Positions 50,301 through 58,700 of a DNA stretch of 64,000 nucleotides are shown here, in pieces. The DNA comes from Solirubrobacter sp963798325. Lineage in GTDB: Bacteria; Actinomycetota; Thermoleophilia; Solirubrobacterales; Solirubrobacteraceae. Under the pieces are notes generated by a model. It was not told the DNA's origin. It made no database searches and worked only from the letters and a program-made list of their open reading frames with translations. A program made the translations under genes and the position numbers. The stretch is taken from positions 1,116,001 to 1,180,000 of the forward strand of contig CAWCSS010000001.1 in NCBI GenBank assembly GCA_963798325.1, in the 5' to 3' direction. How positions within the stretch are numbered: position 1 is the first letter of the stretch; each line of letters starts with the position of its first letter.

Positions 50301-51216
50301 GTCCGGCCCGCACATCAGCGGCGGCGAGGTCTCGCTGCAGCCGATCTACCAGGTGCTGATGAACGAGGGCCGCGGCGACGTGCTCTGGAACGTCCTGCAG
50401 GAGCCGAGCGCGCCGTCGTACGCGAACTTCGTCGACCAGGGCCGCACGACGATCCCCGAGTCCTGGGACTTCGCCGGCTCGCAGAACCACATGATCCTGC
50501 TGCAGATCGACGAGTGGTTCAACGCGGGGTTGGCGGGCATTCGCCAGGCGCCGGGCTCGACGGCCTATGACCGCGTGATCATCAAGCCGCAGGCGGTGGG
50601 CTCGCTGAGCCACGTCGCCGGCACCTACACCTCGCCGCACGGGACGATCTCGAGCGAGTGGAGCAAGGGCGCCTACGGCGTCACGTCGATGAAGGTGTCC
50701 GTGCCCGCGGGCTCCACCGCGACCGTGTACGTGCCGGCGGCGGCGTCGCAGAGCTTCGTCGCGGTCAGCGGCGCGGCGACGCCGATCGGGCGCGAGGACG
50801 GCTACCAGCTGTTCGCGGTCGATCCGGGCGACGTGACGTTCCAGCAGGGAACGTCCGCCGGCGGCGGCGCCGGGGGGACGGTGCCCGCGACGCTCGCGCT
50901 GACGCTGGGCGCGCCGGCGACGTTCGGCGCGTTCGTCCCGGGCGCGGACCGGACCTACGCGGCGGAGACCACGGCCACCGTCACCTCGACCGCGGGCGAC
51001 GCGTCGCTCACCGTCGACGGCGGCAAGCTGGCCAACGGCGCGTTTTCGCTGGCCGAGCCGCTGCGGATCGCGTTCAGCCGGTCCAGCTGGTCGGCACCGG
51101 TGTCCAACGATCCGGTGGCGATCTCGTTCACGCAGCACATCGGCGCGAACGAGCCGCTGCGCACCGGCACCTACGCCAGGACGCTGACGTTCACCCTGTC
51201 CACCACTAGCCCGTAA
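47395..51216 (+). CDS. secreted multidomain GH78 alpha-L-rhamnosidase
   Basis: 1273 residues from GTG 47395, with AGGAGG 6 bases upstream. After the signal peptide (AALAVPLSLALAASAQA) come an N-terminal beta domain (GVDDTAPALSWTLTGSG), a discoidin/F5-8C-like insertion (about 155-310: YVRIDVTKLGLG, KWVQVDLGSVQHFNKVVLYPRS), the rhamnosidase N domain interrupted at about 425-500 by a small beta module (AGATTVQLDAVTGYTVGDTINVDTG), and the (alpha/alpha)6 catalytic barrel from about 730 with FTDCPHREKLGWLADM carrying the acid. The last about 115 residues are the domain shared with the NHL protein. It removes terminal L-rhamnose from plant glycosides or polysaccharides outside the cell. Confidence 0.93.
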   Translation: MLHRWTRAALAVPLSLALAASAQAATVDVGGLRLDNRTDQPLGVDDTAPALSWTLTGSGANARQTAYEIEATDASGARLWDTGKVASSTSRATYAGAALASRAKVSWRVRVWDGNGDVSAYSAPSSFEMGLLQPSDWGAAKWIHLPPPPLNRPVVYDVGEQDGRYVRIDVTKLGLGLYESSYNGVVSRIQLAELQVLAPDGTNLALTKSVSAFDQFSSQGWGTKQLTDGRISGPGYMSRQLTTQDANPSKWVQVDLGSVQHFNKVVLYPRSDARTPDGQVPNFPVDFTIRTGTTSTPATVIKTVVDQPNPPGPDLNNPLPIFARAFTAAKTVSQARLYVAGLGAYEATVNGAKVTDTVLNPGVTNPLKSVQYGTYDVTQLVRQGDNTLGVALGNGQTNVTQQANAAAGRGDVYTKFNSIVGPDGVLLAPVAAGATTVQLDAVTGYTVGDTINVDTGDGGERLESRTVTAVGTNTVTFAPALEQAHTTGSSVQGSGMPTKPEMAVTPRLFARLELTYADGTTDAIVTDRSFRATDGPTITDNWYSGTDYDARAVQAGWDKPGADLSTWESASITSPPSLQTKLVWREAPPTRVQKVFKAVQIKKVSTGSWSFDLGQNFAGMPKLTLKGVPAGTTIQMVPGESWSGNGAVSTVTAGQGTGILDTYTTNGDAEQTFAAQFMYHGFQYVQVSGLPAGYVPDENTLVGLQTNADVPTGGTVTTSSDLINRIHRMSEYSIRSNMQSIFTDCPHREKLGWLADMIQSMGAIHSNFDVSGFLRNMQRDMLESQQPDGLIPGTAPEFPIFGGGYRDDINWGGAYIITPYFLWQTYGDTRTMREYWSSMQAYMTYVRKQIGANGLLVSGLGDWIAGDTTTPKEATGTYGLYVVADQMAKMATALGKDADAADYRALAQSLATAFNTAFLDPATKTYKTATSSSQALDALPLAMGIVPADAHDAVLADLIARIDAYHPGGSGPHISGGEVSLQPIYQVLMNEGRGDVLWNVLQEPSAPSYANFVDQGRTTIPESWDFAGSQNHMILLQIDEWFNAGLAGIRQAPGSTAYDRVIIKPQAVGSLSHVAGTYTSPHGTISSEWSKGAYGVTSMKVSVPAGSTATVYVPAAASQSFVAVSGAATPIGREDGYQLFAVDPGDVTFQQGTSAGGGAGGTVPATLALTLGAPATFGAFVPGADRTYAAETTATVTSTAGDASLTVDGGKLANGAFSLAEPLRIAFSRSSWSAPVSNDPVAISFTQHIGANEPLRTGTYARTLTFTLSTTSP

Positions 51217-51868
51217 TCCGCACGGGGGTACCGGGCAACTGCTTGACGCCGACACGCCGGACCAGCCCGGTGATGTCGGCGTTGCGCAGCCGGACGCACC
51301 CGTGGCTGGCGGCGCTGCCGACCGGGTCGTCGAGGCTCGCGCCGCCGCGGCCGTGCAGCGCCACGCGGCCGTCGCCGCCGTCGAAGGTCTTGAGCACGTC
51401 GCTGTGCGCGGTGAGCGGCAGGACCCACGCGCCGAGGAAGTCCGTCGGCGGGTTGCGCCACACCGAGGCAATCGCGAACAGGCCGGTCGGCGTCGGCGTC
51501 CCGGCCGTGCCGATCACGGCGGTGCGGCGAGCGACGGGCTTGCCGTTTCGCAGCAGCGTGACCGTCCGCCGGCTGCGATCGACGACGATCCGCCACGGCG
51601 TGGTTCGCAGCCGCACCCGGTCGGCGTCGATCCAGGTGCTGGCCGTGTTCGGGCGCGACGGCAGCCGTACCTTGATCCGGCAGCGCCCAGCCTGCTCGTG
51701 CGCGTCCAGGACGAGCACCGCGGGCGCCGTGTCCGGATTGAGCTTCGGGAGCGGGTGCGCGAGCGTCGCCCGCCACGCGAGCGCGGCCGTCGGCGGCCCG
51801 AGCGCCTGCTCGGACGCATGCGCCGCCCCGCACTGGAGCGCAGCGGCGGCCACCATCGTCGCGATCAC
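51206..51868 (-). CDS. exported L,D-transpeptidase (YkuD)
   Basis: About 220 residues from GTG 51868 (ATG 51856 also possible). A short hydrophobic N-terminus (TMVAAAALQCGAAHA) is followed by an SH3-like part (RCRIKVRLPSRPNTASTWIDADRVRLRTT) and the YkuD domain: RIVVDRSRRTVTLLRNGKPVARRTAVIGTAGTPTPTGLFAI, then HGRGGASLDDPVGSAASHGCVRLRNADI with the catalytic His and Cys. It forms 3-3 peptidoglycan cross-links or attaches proteins in the cell wall. The stop overlaps that of the rhamnosidase by 11 bases (convergent). Confidence 0.92.
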   Translation of the reverse strand: MIATMVAAAALQCGAAHASEQALGPPTAALAWRATLAHPLPKLNPDTAPAVLVLDAHEQAGRCRIKVRLPSRPNTASTWIDADRVRLRTTPWRIVVDRSRRTVTLLRNGKPVARRTAVIGTAGTPTPTGLFAIASVWRNPPTDFLGAWVLPLTAHSDVLKTFDGGDGRVALHGRGGASLDDPVGSAASHGCVRLRNADITGLVRRVGVKQLPGTPVRITG

Positions 51869-51936
51869 GGGGGAATCATCGAGCGCGCGAGGATGAGGCA
51901 CAATCACCCCGCGGGGGCGATTGCGACGGAGGCGGT

Positions 51937-52554
51937 ATGGCACACGTAGGGCGGGTACCGGTGGAGCACCGGTTCTTCGGATTGGACCGGCGGACGCTGC
52001 CGTACGCGCTGGCGGCGGTCGCGGTCTGGGCACTGTGGACGATCGTGCTCCCGTGGATCGACAACCAGGTCGCGTTCGACGACCCGGTGCGCGCGGGCCA
52101 GCGCATCGCGCTCACCGACGACGTGAGCTTCGCTCCGGCCGTCGGCTGGGGCGTGCAGAGGGGCCTGCGCACGACGGACGTGACCAAGAGCGGCCAGAAG
52201 GCCACGCAGTCGGTCGTCCTGACCACCAACGGGGTCATCTTCCAGGCGCTGCGCGGCGCCTGGAAGGGCACGCCGCGCGCGCTGCTGGACCAGATCACCA
52301 AGATCACCAGCACCGAGGCGGGCCGTGACGGCTTCAGCCTCAGCACCCGCCCGACGTCGATCCAGACCAGTTCGGGCAGCGACGGCGTGCTCGCCGGCTT
52401 CCGGACCCCGCGGACCGAAGGCCTGATCGCCGCGTTCGTGTTCGGCGATCAGGGGTTGCAGATCCAGGTCGTCGGCTCCCCCGATCAACTCGAGCACCAC
52501 TCCGAGGAGATCGGGCGGATGATCTCGAGCATCCGTCAGGAGCCGCAGTCATGA
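51937..52554 (+). CDS. hypothetical membrane-anchored protein
   Basis: A 205-residue protein. One TM helix (YALAAVAVWALWTIVLPWI, residues about 22-40) is followed by an extracytoplasmic domain with alternating strands: GQRIALTDDVSFAPAVGWGVQ, QSVVLTTNGVIFQAL, GLIAAFVFGDQGLQIQVVGSP, and a final helix EEIGRMISSIRQ. The last part resembles PsbP/MOG-type lipoprotein domains, only loosely. It overlaps the PrsW-like gene by 4 bases (ATGA) and may be its partner or substrate. Family not recognised. Confidence 0.75.
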   Translation: MAHVGRVPVEHRFFGLDRRTLPYALAAVAVWALWTIVLPWIDNQVAFDDPVRAGQRIALTDDVSFAPAVGWGVQRGLRTTDVTKSGQKATQSVVLTTNGVIFQALRGAWKGTPRALLDQITKITSTEAGRDGFSLSTRPTSIQTSSGSDGVLAGFRTPRTEGLIAAFVFGDQGLQIQVVGSPDQLEHHSEEIGRMISSIRQEPQS

Positions 52555-53666
52555 CCGCCGTCGACGCGCTGGACCGGCGCGAGCGCGCCATCGAGGTCTC
52601 CGGCTGGGGCGCGCGCTTCCACTTCGTCCAACCGCACAACGCGTGCTTCTGGGTCTACCTCGCGCTGGTGGCGTCCGGGTTCTGGTACGTCGTGACGTCG
52701 GTCGAGTCCACGCGCGGCGCCTTCAACGAGGCCTACACGACGGCGATCGTCACCTCCGGGCTCTTCTGCGCCGCGTTCCTCGCGTTCCTGCACTGGAGCG
52801 ACCGCTGGGAGCGGACGCCCCCGTCGCTCGCGTTCGCGGGGTTCGTCGGCGGCGGCGTGGCCGCGCCGTTCGCGATCGCGATCGTCGGCAACGGCGCGAT
52901 CATGTCGCTCTACACGAAGACCTTCGGCCAGGCGTGGGCGACCGATTGGCAGGCGGGCCTCACCGCGCCGTTCGTCGAGGAGACGTCCAAGGCCGCGATC
53001 TTCATCCTGCTGATGGGCCTCGCGCCGGTCGTCATCCGGACGGCCTCGGACGGGCTGATCGTCGGCGCCTACATCGGGCTCGGGTTCCAGATCCTCGAGG
53101 ACGTCCTCTACGCGCAGAACGCGGCCTTCGCGCAGTTCGGGGCCAACCAGTCCGATGCCGTGCTGCAGATCTTCGCCCTGCGCGCGATCTCCGGCATCCC
53201 GTCGCACGCGCTCTACACGGCGTTGTTCGGCTGCGGGCTGATCTACGTGCTCGGCACACCCGCCCAGCCACGGCGCGTCGGGCGTGGTCTCCTGCTGATC
53301 CTGGCCGCGGTCGTCAGCCACGGCGTCTGGGACTCGGCGACCGCGATCGGCGGTGCGACGTTCGCCGTCTTCGTGCTCTTCGGCGTGTTGATCTTCAGCC
53401 TCGTCGCGCTGCGGTTCGCGATCCGCTGGGCCTCAGGGCGCGAGCGGCACTTCATGGAGGACATCATGGCCCCCGAGGTCTCGGCCGGGACGATCACGCC
53501 GGCCGAGCTCGGCGCCTTGACCGGTCACGGCAAGGTGCGCGGTCGGCGCGAGCGCCACATCGGCCGCGCCGCGCGCGACCTGGCCACGGACATCGCGGCG
53601 GGTGACGAGGCGGCGGTCGCCCATTCCCGCGCCGAGATCGCCCGTCTGCGAGGCGCGTCCACCTGA
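52551..53666 (+). CDS. PrsW-family intramembrane metalloprotease
   Basis: A 371-residue polytopic protein. PrsW/glutamic motifs: APFVEETSKAAIFILLMGL (EExxK), LGFQILEDVLYAQN (E...E), ISGIPSHALYTALFGCGL (His) and AAVVSHGVWDSATAIGG (His). The TM helices are interspersed. The family includes B. subtilis PrsW, which cleaves an anti-sigma factor, and related CAAX-like proteases. A charged C-terminal tail (EVSAGTITPAELGALTGHGKVRGRRERH) is cytosolic. AGGAGCC precedes the ATG. Coupled to a small membrane-anchored protein, a possible substrate. Confidence 0.9.
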   Translation: MTAVDALDRRERAIEVSGWGARFHFVQPHNACFWVYLALVASGFWYVVTSVESTRGAFNEAYTTAIVTSGLFCAAFLAFLHWSDRWERTPPSLAFAGFVGGGVAAPFAIAIVGNGAIMSLYTKTFGQAWATDWQAGLTAPFVEETSKAAIFILLMGLAPVVIRTASDGLIVGAYIGLGFQILEDVLYAQNAAFAQFGANQSDAVLQIFALRAISGIPSHALYTALFGCGLIYVLGTPAQPRRVGRGLLLILAAVVSHGVWDSATAIGGATFAVFVLFGVLIFSLVALRFAIRWASGRERHFMEDIMAPEVSAGTITPAELGALTGHGKVRGRRERHIGRAARDLATDIAAGDEAAVAHSRAEIARLRGAST

Positions 53667-53709
53667 AATTCGGTTTGCCGGAAGCTCACACGCGCAGTAG
53701 CGTGCTCTC

Positions 53710-54645
53710 ATGTCTGACTGGACCGCAGCCGATATCCCCGCGCAGGACGGCCGCCTCGCGATCGTCACCGGCGCCAACAGCGGGCTCGGGTTCCACGTGG
53801 CGCTCGAGCTCGGCCGCGCGGGCGCGCATGTGATCCTGGCCTGCCGCGATCGCGGCCGCGGAACCGAGGCGCTGGAGCGGATGCGGACGGCGGTGCCCGA
53901 CGGGTCCTACGAGCTTCGCGTGGTCGACGTGTCCAGCCTCGCATCCGTGCGCGAGTTCGCTGCCCAGGCGCCGGAGCGCATCGACCTGCTGATCAACAAC
54001 GCGGGTGTGATGGCGCCGCCCTACCGCAAGACGGTCGACGGCTTCGAGCTGCAGTTCGGCACCAACTACCTCGGGCATTTCGCGCTGACCGGGCTGCTGC
54101 TGTCGCGTCTGGAGGCGACCGACGCGCCGCGCGTGGTGACCGCCGGCTCGAACATGCACAAGCTGGGCAAGTTCCGGTGGGACGACCTGCAGAGCGAGCG
54201 CAAGTACCGCAAGTGGACGGCCTACGGGACGTCGAAGCTCGCGACCCTGACCTTCGCCTTTGAACTCCAGCGGCGCGCCACGACGGCAGGCTCGACGCTG
54301 CTCTCGGCCGCGGCGCACCCCGGCTGGGCGGCGACCGACCTCTACCACAAGGGCGCGCGCGTCGGCAACGCGACGCTGCAGGAGAAGATCATGACGCTCC
54401 CGACCCGCCACCTCGCCCAGAGCAGCTTCGACGGTGCGCTGCCGACGATGTACGCGGCCACCGCCCCGGAGGTCCCGCCCGGCGCCTACATCGGGCCGAG
54501 CAGGCGGATGGAGACCGTCGGGCCGCCGGCGATCGTGCAGGGCAACGCCCGCTCACGCGACGAGGGCGACGCCCGGCGGCTGTGGGAAGTCTCGGAACAG
54601 CTGACCGATGTGCACTACGAATTCGGCGGTGTGCTGACGAGCTGA
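53710..54645 (+). CDS. short-chain dehydrogenase (retinol dehydrogenase/oxidoreductase-like SDR)
   Basis: A 311-residue classical SDR. The cofactor loop is LAIVTGANSGLGFHVALELGRAGAHVILACRDRGRG (basic residues after the second strand favour NADPH). It also has LLINNAGVMAPPY, GTNYLGHFALTGLLL, VVTAGSNMHKLG (Ser) and TAYGTSKLATLTFAFEL (catalytic YxxxK). AAHPGWAATDL follows. The length and the motif NNAGVMxxP put it with the RDH11/WWOX-like bacterial group. Substrate unknown. Monocistronic, with its own promoter region after the PrsW-like gene. Confidence 0.92.
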   Translation: MSDWTAADIPAQDGRLAIVTGANSGLGFHVALELGRAGAHVILACRDRGRGTEALERMRTAVPDGSYELRVVDVSSLASVREFAAQAPERIDLLINNAGVMAPPYRKTVDGFELQFGTNYLGHFALTGLLLSRLEATDAPRVVTAGSNMHKLGKFRWDDLQSERKYRKWTAYGTSKLATLTFAFELQRRATTAGSTLLSAAAHPGWAATDLYHKGARVGNATLQEKIMTLPTRHLAQSSFDGALPTMYAATAPEVPPGAYIGPSRRMETVGPPAIVQGNARSRDEGDARRLWEVSEQLTDVHYEFGGVLTS

Positions 54646-54742
54646 GGGTCGCCTACGGCGGTCTGGAGCTCGTGCCACGACAGGCAGCACTCGAGCAGCC
54701 CGAGCCCGACGCCCGTCACGGTCATGCGCGCCGGCGCGACCA

Positions 54743-55651
54743 TCACCCCTCCAGAGCGGCCATGACCCGCGGCGCACCCGCGTGAACCTCGCGGTCGCTG
54801 CAGCGCAGGACGGTCCAGCCGGCTTCGCGGAGTTTGGCGTCCTTGCGTGCGTCGTCGCGCCTGGACGCCGGGCGGCCGTGCGACGGGCCGTCGACCTCGA
54901 CGACCAGGCGGCGAGCCGGCCAATGGAAGTCAGGCTCCTCGCCGAGCAGCGGCGCGTTCACCAGCGGCTCCTCGACCCTGCCGTCAAGCACCCGCAGGAA
55001 CGTGTCCTCGGCGGTGCTGCGGGTGCCGACCGAGCCGCTGAGGTGGAGTTCGATCGCCCGGTCGACCACGTTGAGCCGGCGGCCGTTGGACCGCTCGGCC
55101 ACGTCTTGGAGCCGCGGGAGGAAGAACAGTCCGTGGAAGGCACACCGGTGGATGACGAACGCGAGTTGATGCGGCGTGAGCACGTCGGCGAAGTCGAGGA
55201 GCATCCGCTCGATGCGGGTGACGGGGATGCGCTTGTACGTCGTGACGTCGCGCGGGTCGAGCCCGTGGCGGTGGTGCACGCGTAGCCCGTCGATCGGGCG
55301 CCGTCTGGTCGGCACCACGATGTCGATCCGCGCCGGGCTCGGCCAACGGGACACGTCGTGCAAGGACGCGCAGTGCCAGAGACCGAGAGCCGCCGGGTCC
55401 CCGTACGCGAAGACCGCGGCGAGCCGCTTCCCGTTCTCCGACAGCTCCGTGAACCCAACCGCGTACACGCCGCGATAGAGCCGGTGCAGCCGGCCGTCGC
55501 GCACGCGGCGGGTGATCGCGTTGTGGTCGAGCCCCGCCCACAGCAACTGGGCGAGCCGGACCGTGCCGTACTGGCGCGAGGCGATCTCGGCGATCAGCGC
55601 GTCCGGCCCGCGGAACGAAGTTCCTCGTATTTGATGATGTTCGTTCCCCAC
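54743..55651 (-). CDS. AbiEi-type winged-helix plus DUF559 nuclease-like protein
   Basis: About 302 residues from GTG 55651 (the frame stays open to 55714). N-terminal part: ALIAEIASRQYGTVRLAQLLWAGLDHNAITRRVRDGRLHRLYRGVYAVG, the DNA-binding domain of AbiEi antitoxins. The middle is an all-alpha/beta linker (PITRIERMLLDFADVLTPHQL). The C-terminus is a DUF559/Vsr-like PD-(D/E)xK fold: EEPDFHWPARRLVVEVDGPSHGRPASRRDDARKDAKLREAGWTVLRCSD, with D, ExD and the usual final RxxD-like stretch. No toxin gene is adjacent. Common as orphan copies in actinobacteria; defence or DNA-repair roles are guessed only. Confidence 0.85.
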   Translation of the reverse strand: MGNEHHQIRGTSFRGPDALIAEIASRQYGTVRLAQLLWAGLDHNAITRRVRDGRLHRLYRGVYAVGFTELSENGKRLAAVFAYGDPAALGLWHCASLHDVSRWPSPARIDIVVPTRRRPIDGLRVHHRHGLDPRDVTTYKRIPVTRIERMLLDFADVLTPHQLAFVIHRCAFHGLFFLPRLQDVAERSNGRRLNVVDRAIELHLSGSVGTRSTAEDTFLRVLDGRVEEPLVNAPLLGEEPDFHWPARRLVVEVDGPSHGRPASRRDDARKDAKLREAGWTVLRCSDREVHAGAPRVMAALEG

Positions 55652-55703
55652 CCCTGCAGCATGCGGCCAGGTGCTGTGACGGATCAACACGCGTTTGCCA
55701 CAG

Positions 55704-55723
55704 ATCTGTGCCAAATCTGTGCC
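55704..55723 (+). promoter_or_regulatory. tandem direct repeat, 11-bp period, before the BTAD regulator
   Basis: ATCTGTGCC occurs at 55704-55712 and again at 55715-55723, starts 11 bp apart. SARP-type activators are known to bind direct repeats with 11- or 22-bp periods overlapping the -35 region. The site ends 17 bases before the ATG at 55741, so self-regulation by the BTAD protein is a fair hypothesis. Confidence 0.55.
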
Positions 55724-55740
55724 GTATCCTCCATCGCCGC

Positions 55741-58700
55741 ATGGATGCGTCGTACCGGCTGCTCGGCCCGCTCACCGCGCTGCGCGGCGACACGGCCATC
55801 GACCTCGGGCCACCGAAGCAGCGGGCGGCGCTGGCGCTGCTGCTGTTGCACCGCGGTCGGCTGGTGACGACCGACCGGATCGTCGACGCGCTGTGGGGCG
55901 ACCAGCCGCCGCCGAGCGCGCAGGCCTCGATCCAGGCGTACATCTCGAACCTGCGGCGGGCGCTGCGGGACGCGGCGGGTGCGAGCTCGCCGATCGTTCG
56001 CCGGGCGCAGGGGTACGTGCTCGAGGTCGCGGCGGAGGCGGTCGACCTGTCGGCGTTCGGCGGCGCCGCCCGCGAGGCTCGAGCCGCGGCTGAACGGCAC
56101 GAGTGGGATGTGGCGCTGCGCCACGCCGAACAGGCGCTGGCGCTGTGGCGCGGCGAGCTGCTCGAGGACCTGTCCGACCAGGCGTGGGTGCGCGCGGAGG
56201 CGCACACGATCGAGGAGCTCAAGACCGAGACCCGCGAGACGCAGATCAGCGCGCTGCTGGCCGCGCGGCGGGTCGCCCCGGCCCTGGCGGCGGCGCAGGA
56301 ACTGCGCGCCGCGCACCCGCTGCGCGACCGCGCCTGCTGGCTGGAGATGATCGCGCTGCACCGCGCGGGCCGCTCACCGGAGGCGCTCGAGCGCTTCAGC
56401 GAGCACACCAAGCGCCTCGACGAGGAGCTCGGCATCCAGCCCGGAGCCGAAGTGCGGGAACTGCAGGTCGCGATCCTGCGCCATGAGCCCGCGCTCGCCG
56501 CCTGGCCGCGGCCCGCGAGCTGGACGGGCGCCGCGCAGCTGCACACGCCGGAGACCCACCCCGCTCCGGAGGAACCCGAGCCGCCCGTCTCGTCGCTCAT
56601 CGGCCGGGCCAGAGAGACACGCGTACTGGACGAGGTCCTGGCGGCGGGCGGCGCGCGCTGGCTCGTGCTCACCGGCCCGGCGGGAATCGGCAAGACGCGC
56701 CTGGCCGAGGAGCTCGTCGCCCGGGGGCGCACCAAGGCGGTGTGGGCGCGCTGCTCGGAGGAGGACGGCGCGCCCGCATGGTGGCCGATCCGGCAGCTCG
56801 TGCGCTCGCTGGGCGACGACCCCGACACGCTGCTCGTCCCGCCCGCGAACGCCGACGCCGACGAGGCGCGCTTCGCCGCCTACGAGCGCGTCGCCGCGCT
56901 GCTTGAGGCCAACGCGCCGCTGACGATCGTGATCGACGACATCCAATGGGCCGACGCCACGTCGGCCCGCTGCCTCGCCCACCTCGTCGGCGCACTCAGA
57001 GATGCCCCGATCGTGGTCGCGCTGACCCTGCGCGACGGCGAGCAGACCCACGCGATCGCGCCGCTGCCGGCCGCGCTCGCCCGCAGCGACCGGCACCGGC
57101 AGCTCGCGGTCGGTCCGCTGGCGTCCGGCGACGTGCGCGAGCTCGCGGGGACGATCGCCGGCCAACCGCTGAGCGAGCGGGAGGCGAGTGACCTCGCGCG
57201 CCGCACCGGCGGCAACCCGCTGTTCGTCTGCGAGTACGCGCGGCTCCCGTCGGCGGCGCGGGAGATGCCGCTGGCCGTCCGCTCGGTGCTCGGGCGAAGG
57301 CTCGCGGGACTCGACCCCGAGATCCTCCAGGTGCTGCGCGCCGCGGCCGTGATCGGCGACGTGGTCGACCTCCCCACCCTGGCCGCGACGCTCGGGATGG
57401 AGGCCGACCTGATCGCGGACCTGCTCGACGAGGCCGCCGACGAGCACGTCCTGGTCCCGAGCCAGGACACTGCCGGCTACGCCTTCGCCCACGGCCTGCT
57501 GCGCGAGGAACTGCTCGCGAGCCTGCCGGCCATGCGCCGGCGGCGGCTCCACGCGCGCGTGGCCCAGTCGCTGACCGGCGACGACGGCGACCGGATCAGC
57601 CGCCGCGCCCAGCATCTCGTCGCCGCCCTCGGCGTGGTCGAACCGGCCGAGGTGGTCGAGGCCTGCCGCGCCGCCGCGCGGGTGGCCGAGGCGCGCTGGA
57701 GCTCCGAGGTCGCCGCGGCGTGGTGGGCGGAGGCGCTGCGCGCGTACGACGTCCAGCCGACCGAGCACGATCGCGACGAGCTGCTGGTCGCCCAGGTCGC
57801 CGCGCTCGCCCGCGCGGGCCGCGGCCAGACCGTGCTCGATGTGCTCGAGGCGGCCCTGCTCGACGCCGCCCGGGCCGGCCGGACGGGCACCGTCGGCCGC
57901 CTCGCCAGCTCGCTGCTGCGCAGCGCCGGCGCCTGGCCGTGGCCGACCTACGGCGACGACCCCGGCCCGCTGCTCGATCGCCTCCAAAGCCTTGAACCGC
58001 TCGTGCACGGCGACCCGGACGCCCACGTGAGCGTGCTCGCGGCGCTGGCCGTCGGCCGCTGCTACGACGAGGACCCCACCGTCCCGGACCGGCTCTCGAG
58101 CGAGGCGCTGCGGATCGCCGAGCAGCTCGACGAGAACGCGCAGGCGGACGCCCTGCTCGGCCGCCTGGTGACCTACTCCGGTGTCGCCTCGCACGCGCAC
58201 GAGCTCGTCGCCCACACCGAGCGCCTCGCCGCGATGACCCACGGCGAGGCGCGGGTCGACGCCGCGATCGCCCGCGCCGTCGCCAGCATGGCTCACCTCT
58301 CGCTCGGCGACCTCGACGCCGCCACCGAGGACGTCCGCCTCGCCGTCGCCGAGGCCGACCTGCTCCAGCTCCCCGTGATCCGCGTCCAGCTGCGCTGGAT
58401 GGAGGGCACGCTCGCGCTGTGGCGCGGGGACTTCCAGGCCGCGCACCGCCACCAGGCGATCGGCACCCGCGTGCACTCGCAGACCGAGCTCTATTACGCG
58501 GGGTCCCACGTCGTCGCGCGCCTGAGCCTGGAGCGCGAGGACGGCCTGCTCGCCGAGGCCGATTCCGACGGCGCCTTCGAGCCCGCGCCGTGGGACGCGG
58601 CGATCGCCGCCGCCCGCGGTGATGCCGTCACCACCGCCGACCGGCTGACGGCGTGGCTGGACACGGTCGGCCCGTGGGTGTGGGTGACGCTCGGCCACGT

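Noticed and set aside
54615..54743. Small minus-strand frame of about 43 codons overlapping the SDR end
   Set aside because: Plausible composition but overlaps the SDR 3' end, lacks a family and a convincing ribosome site.
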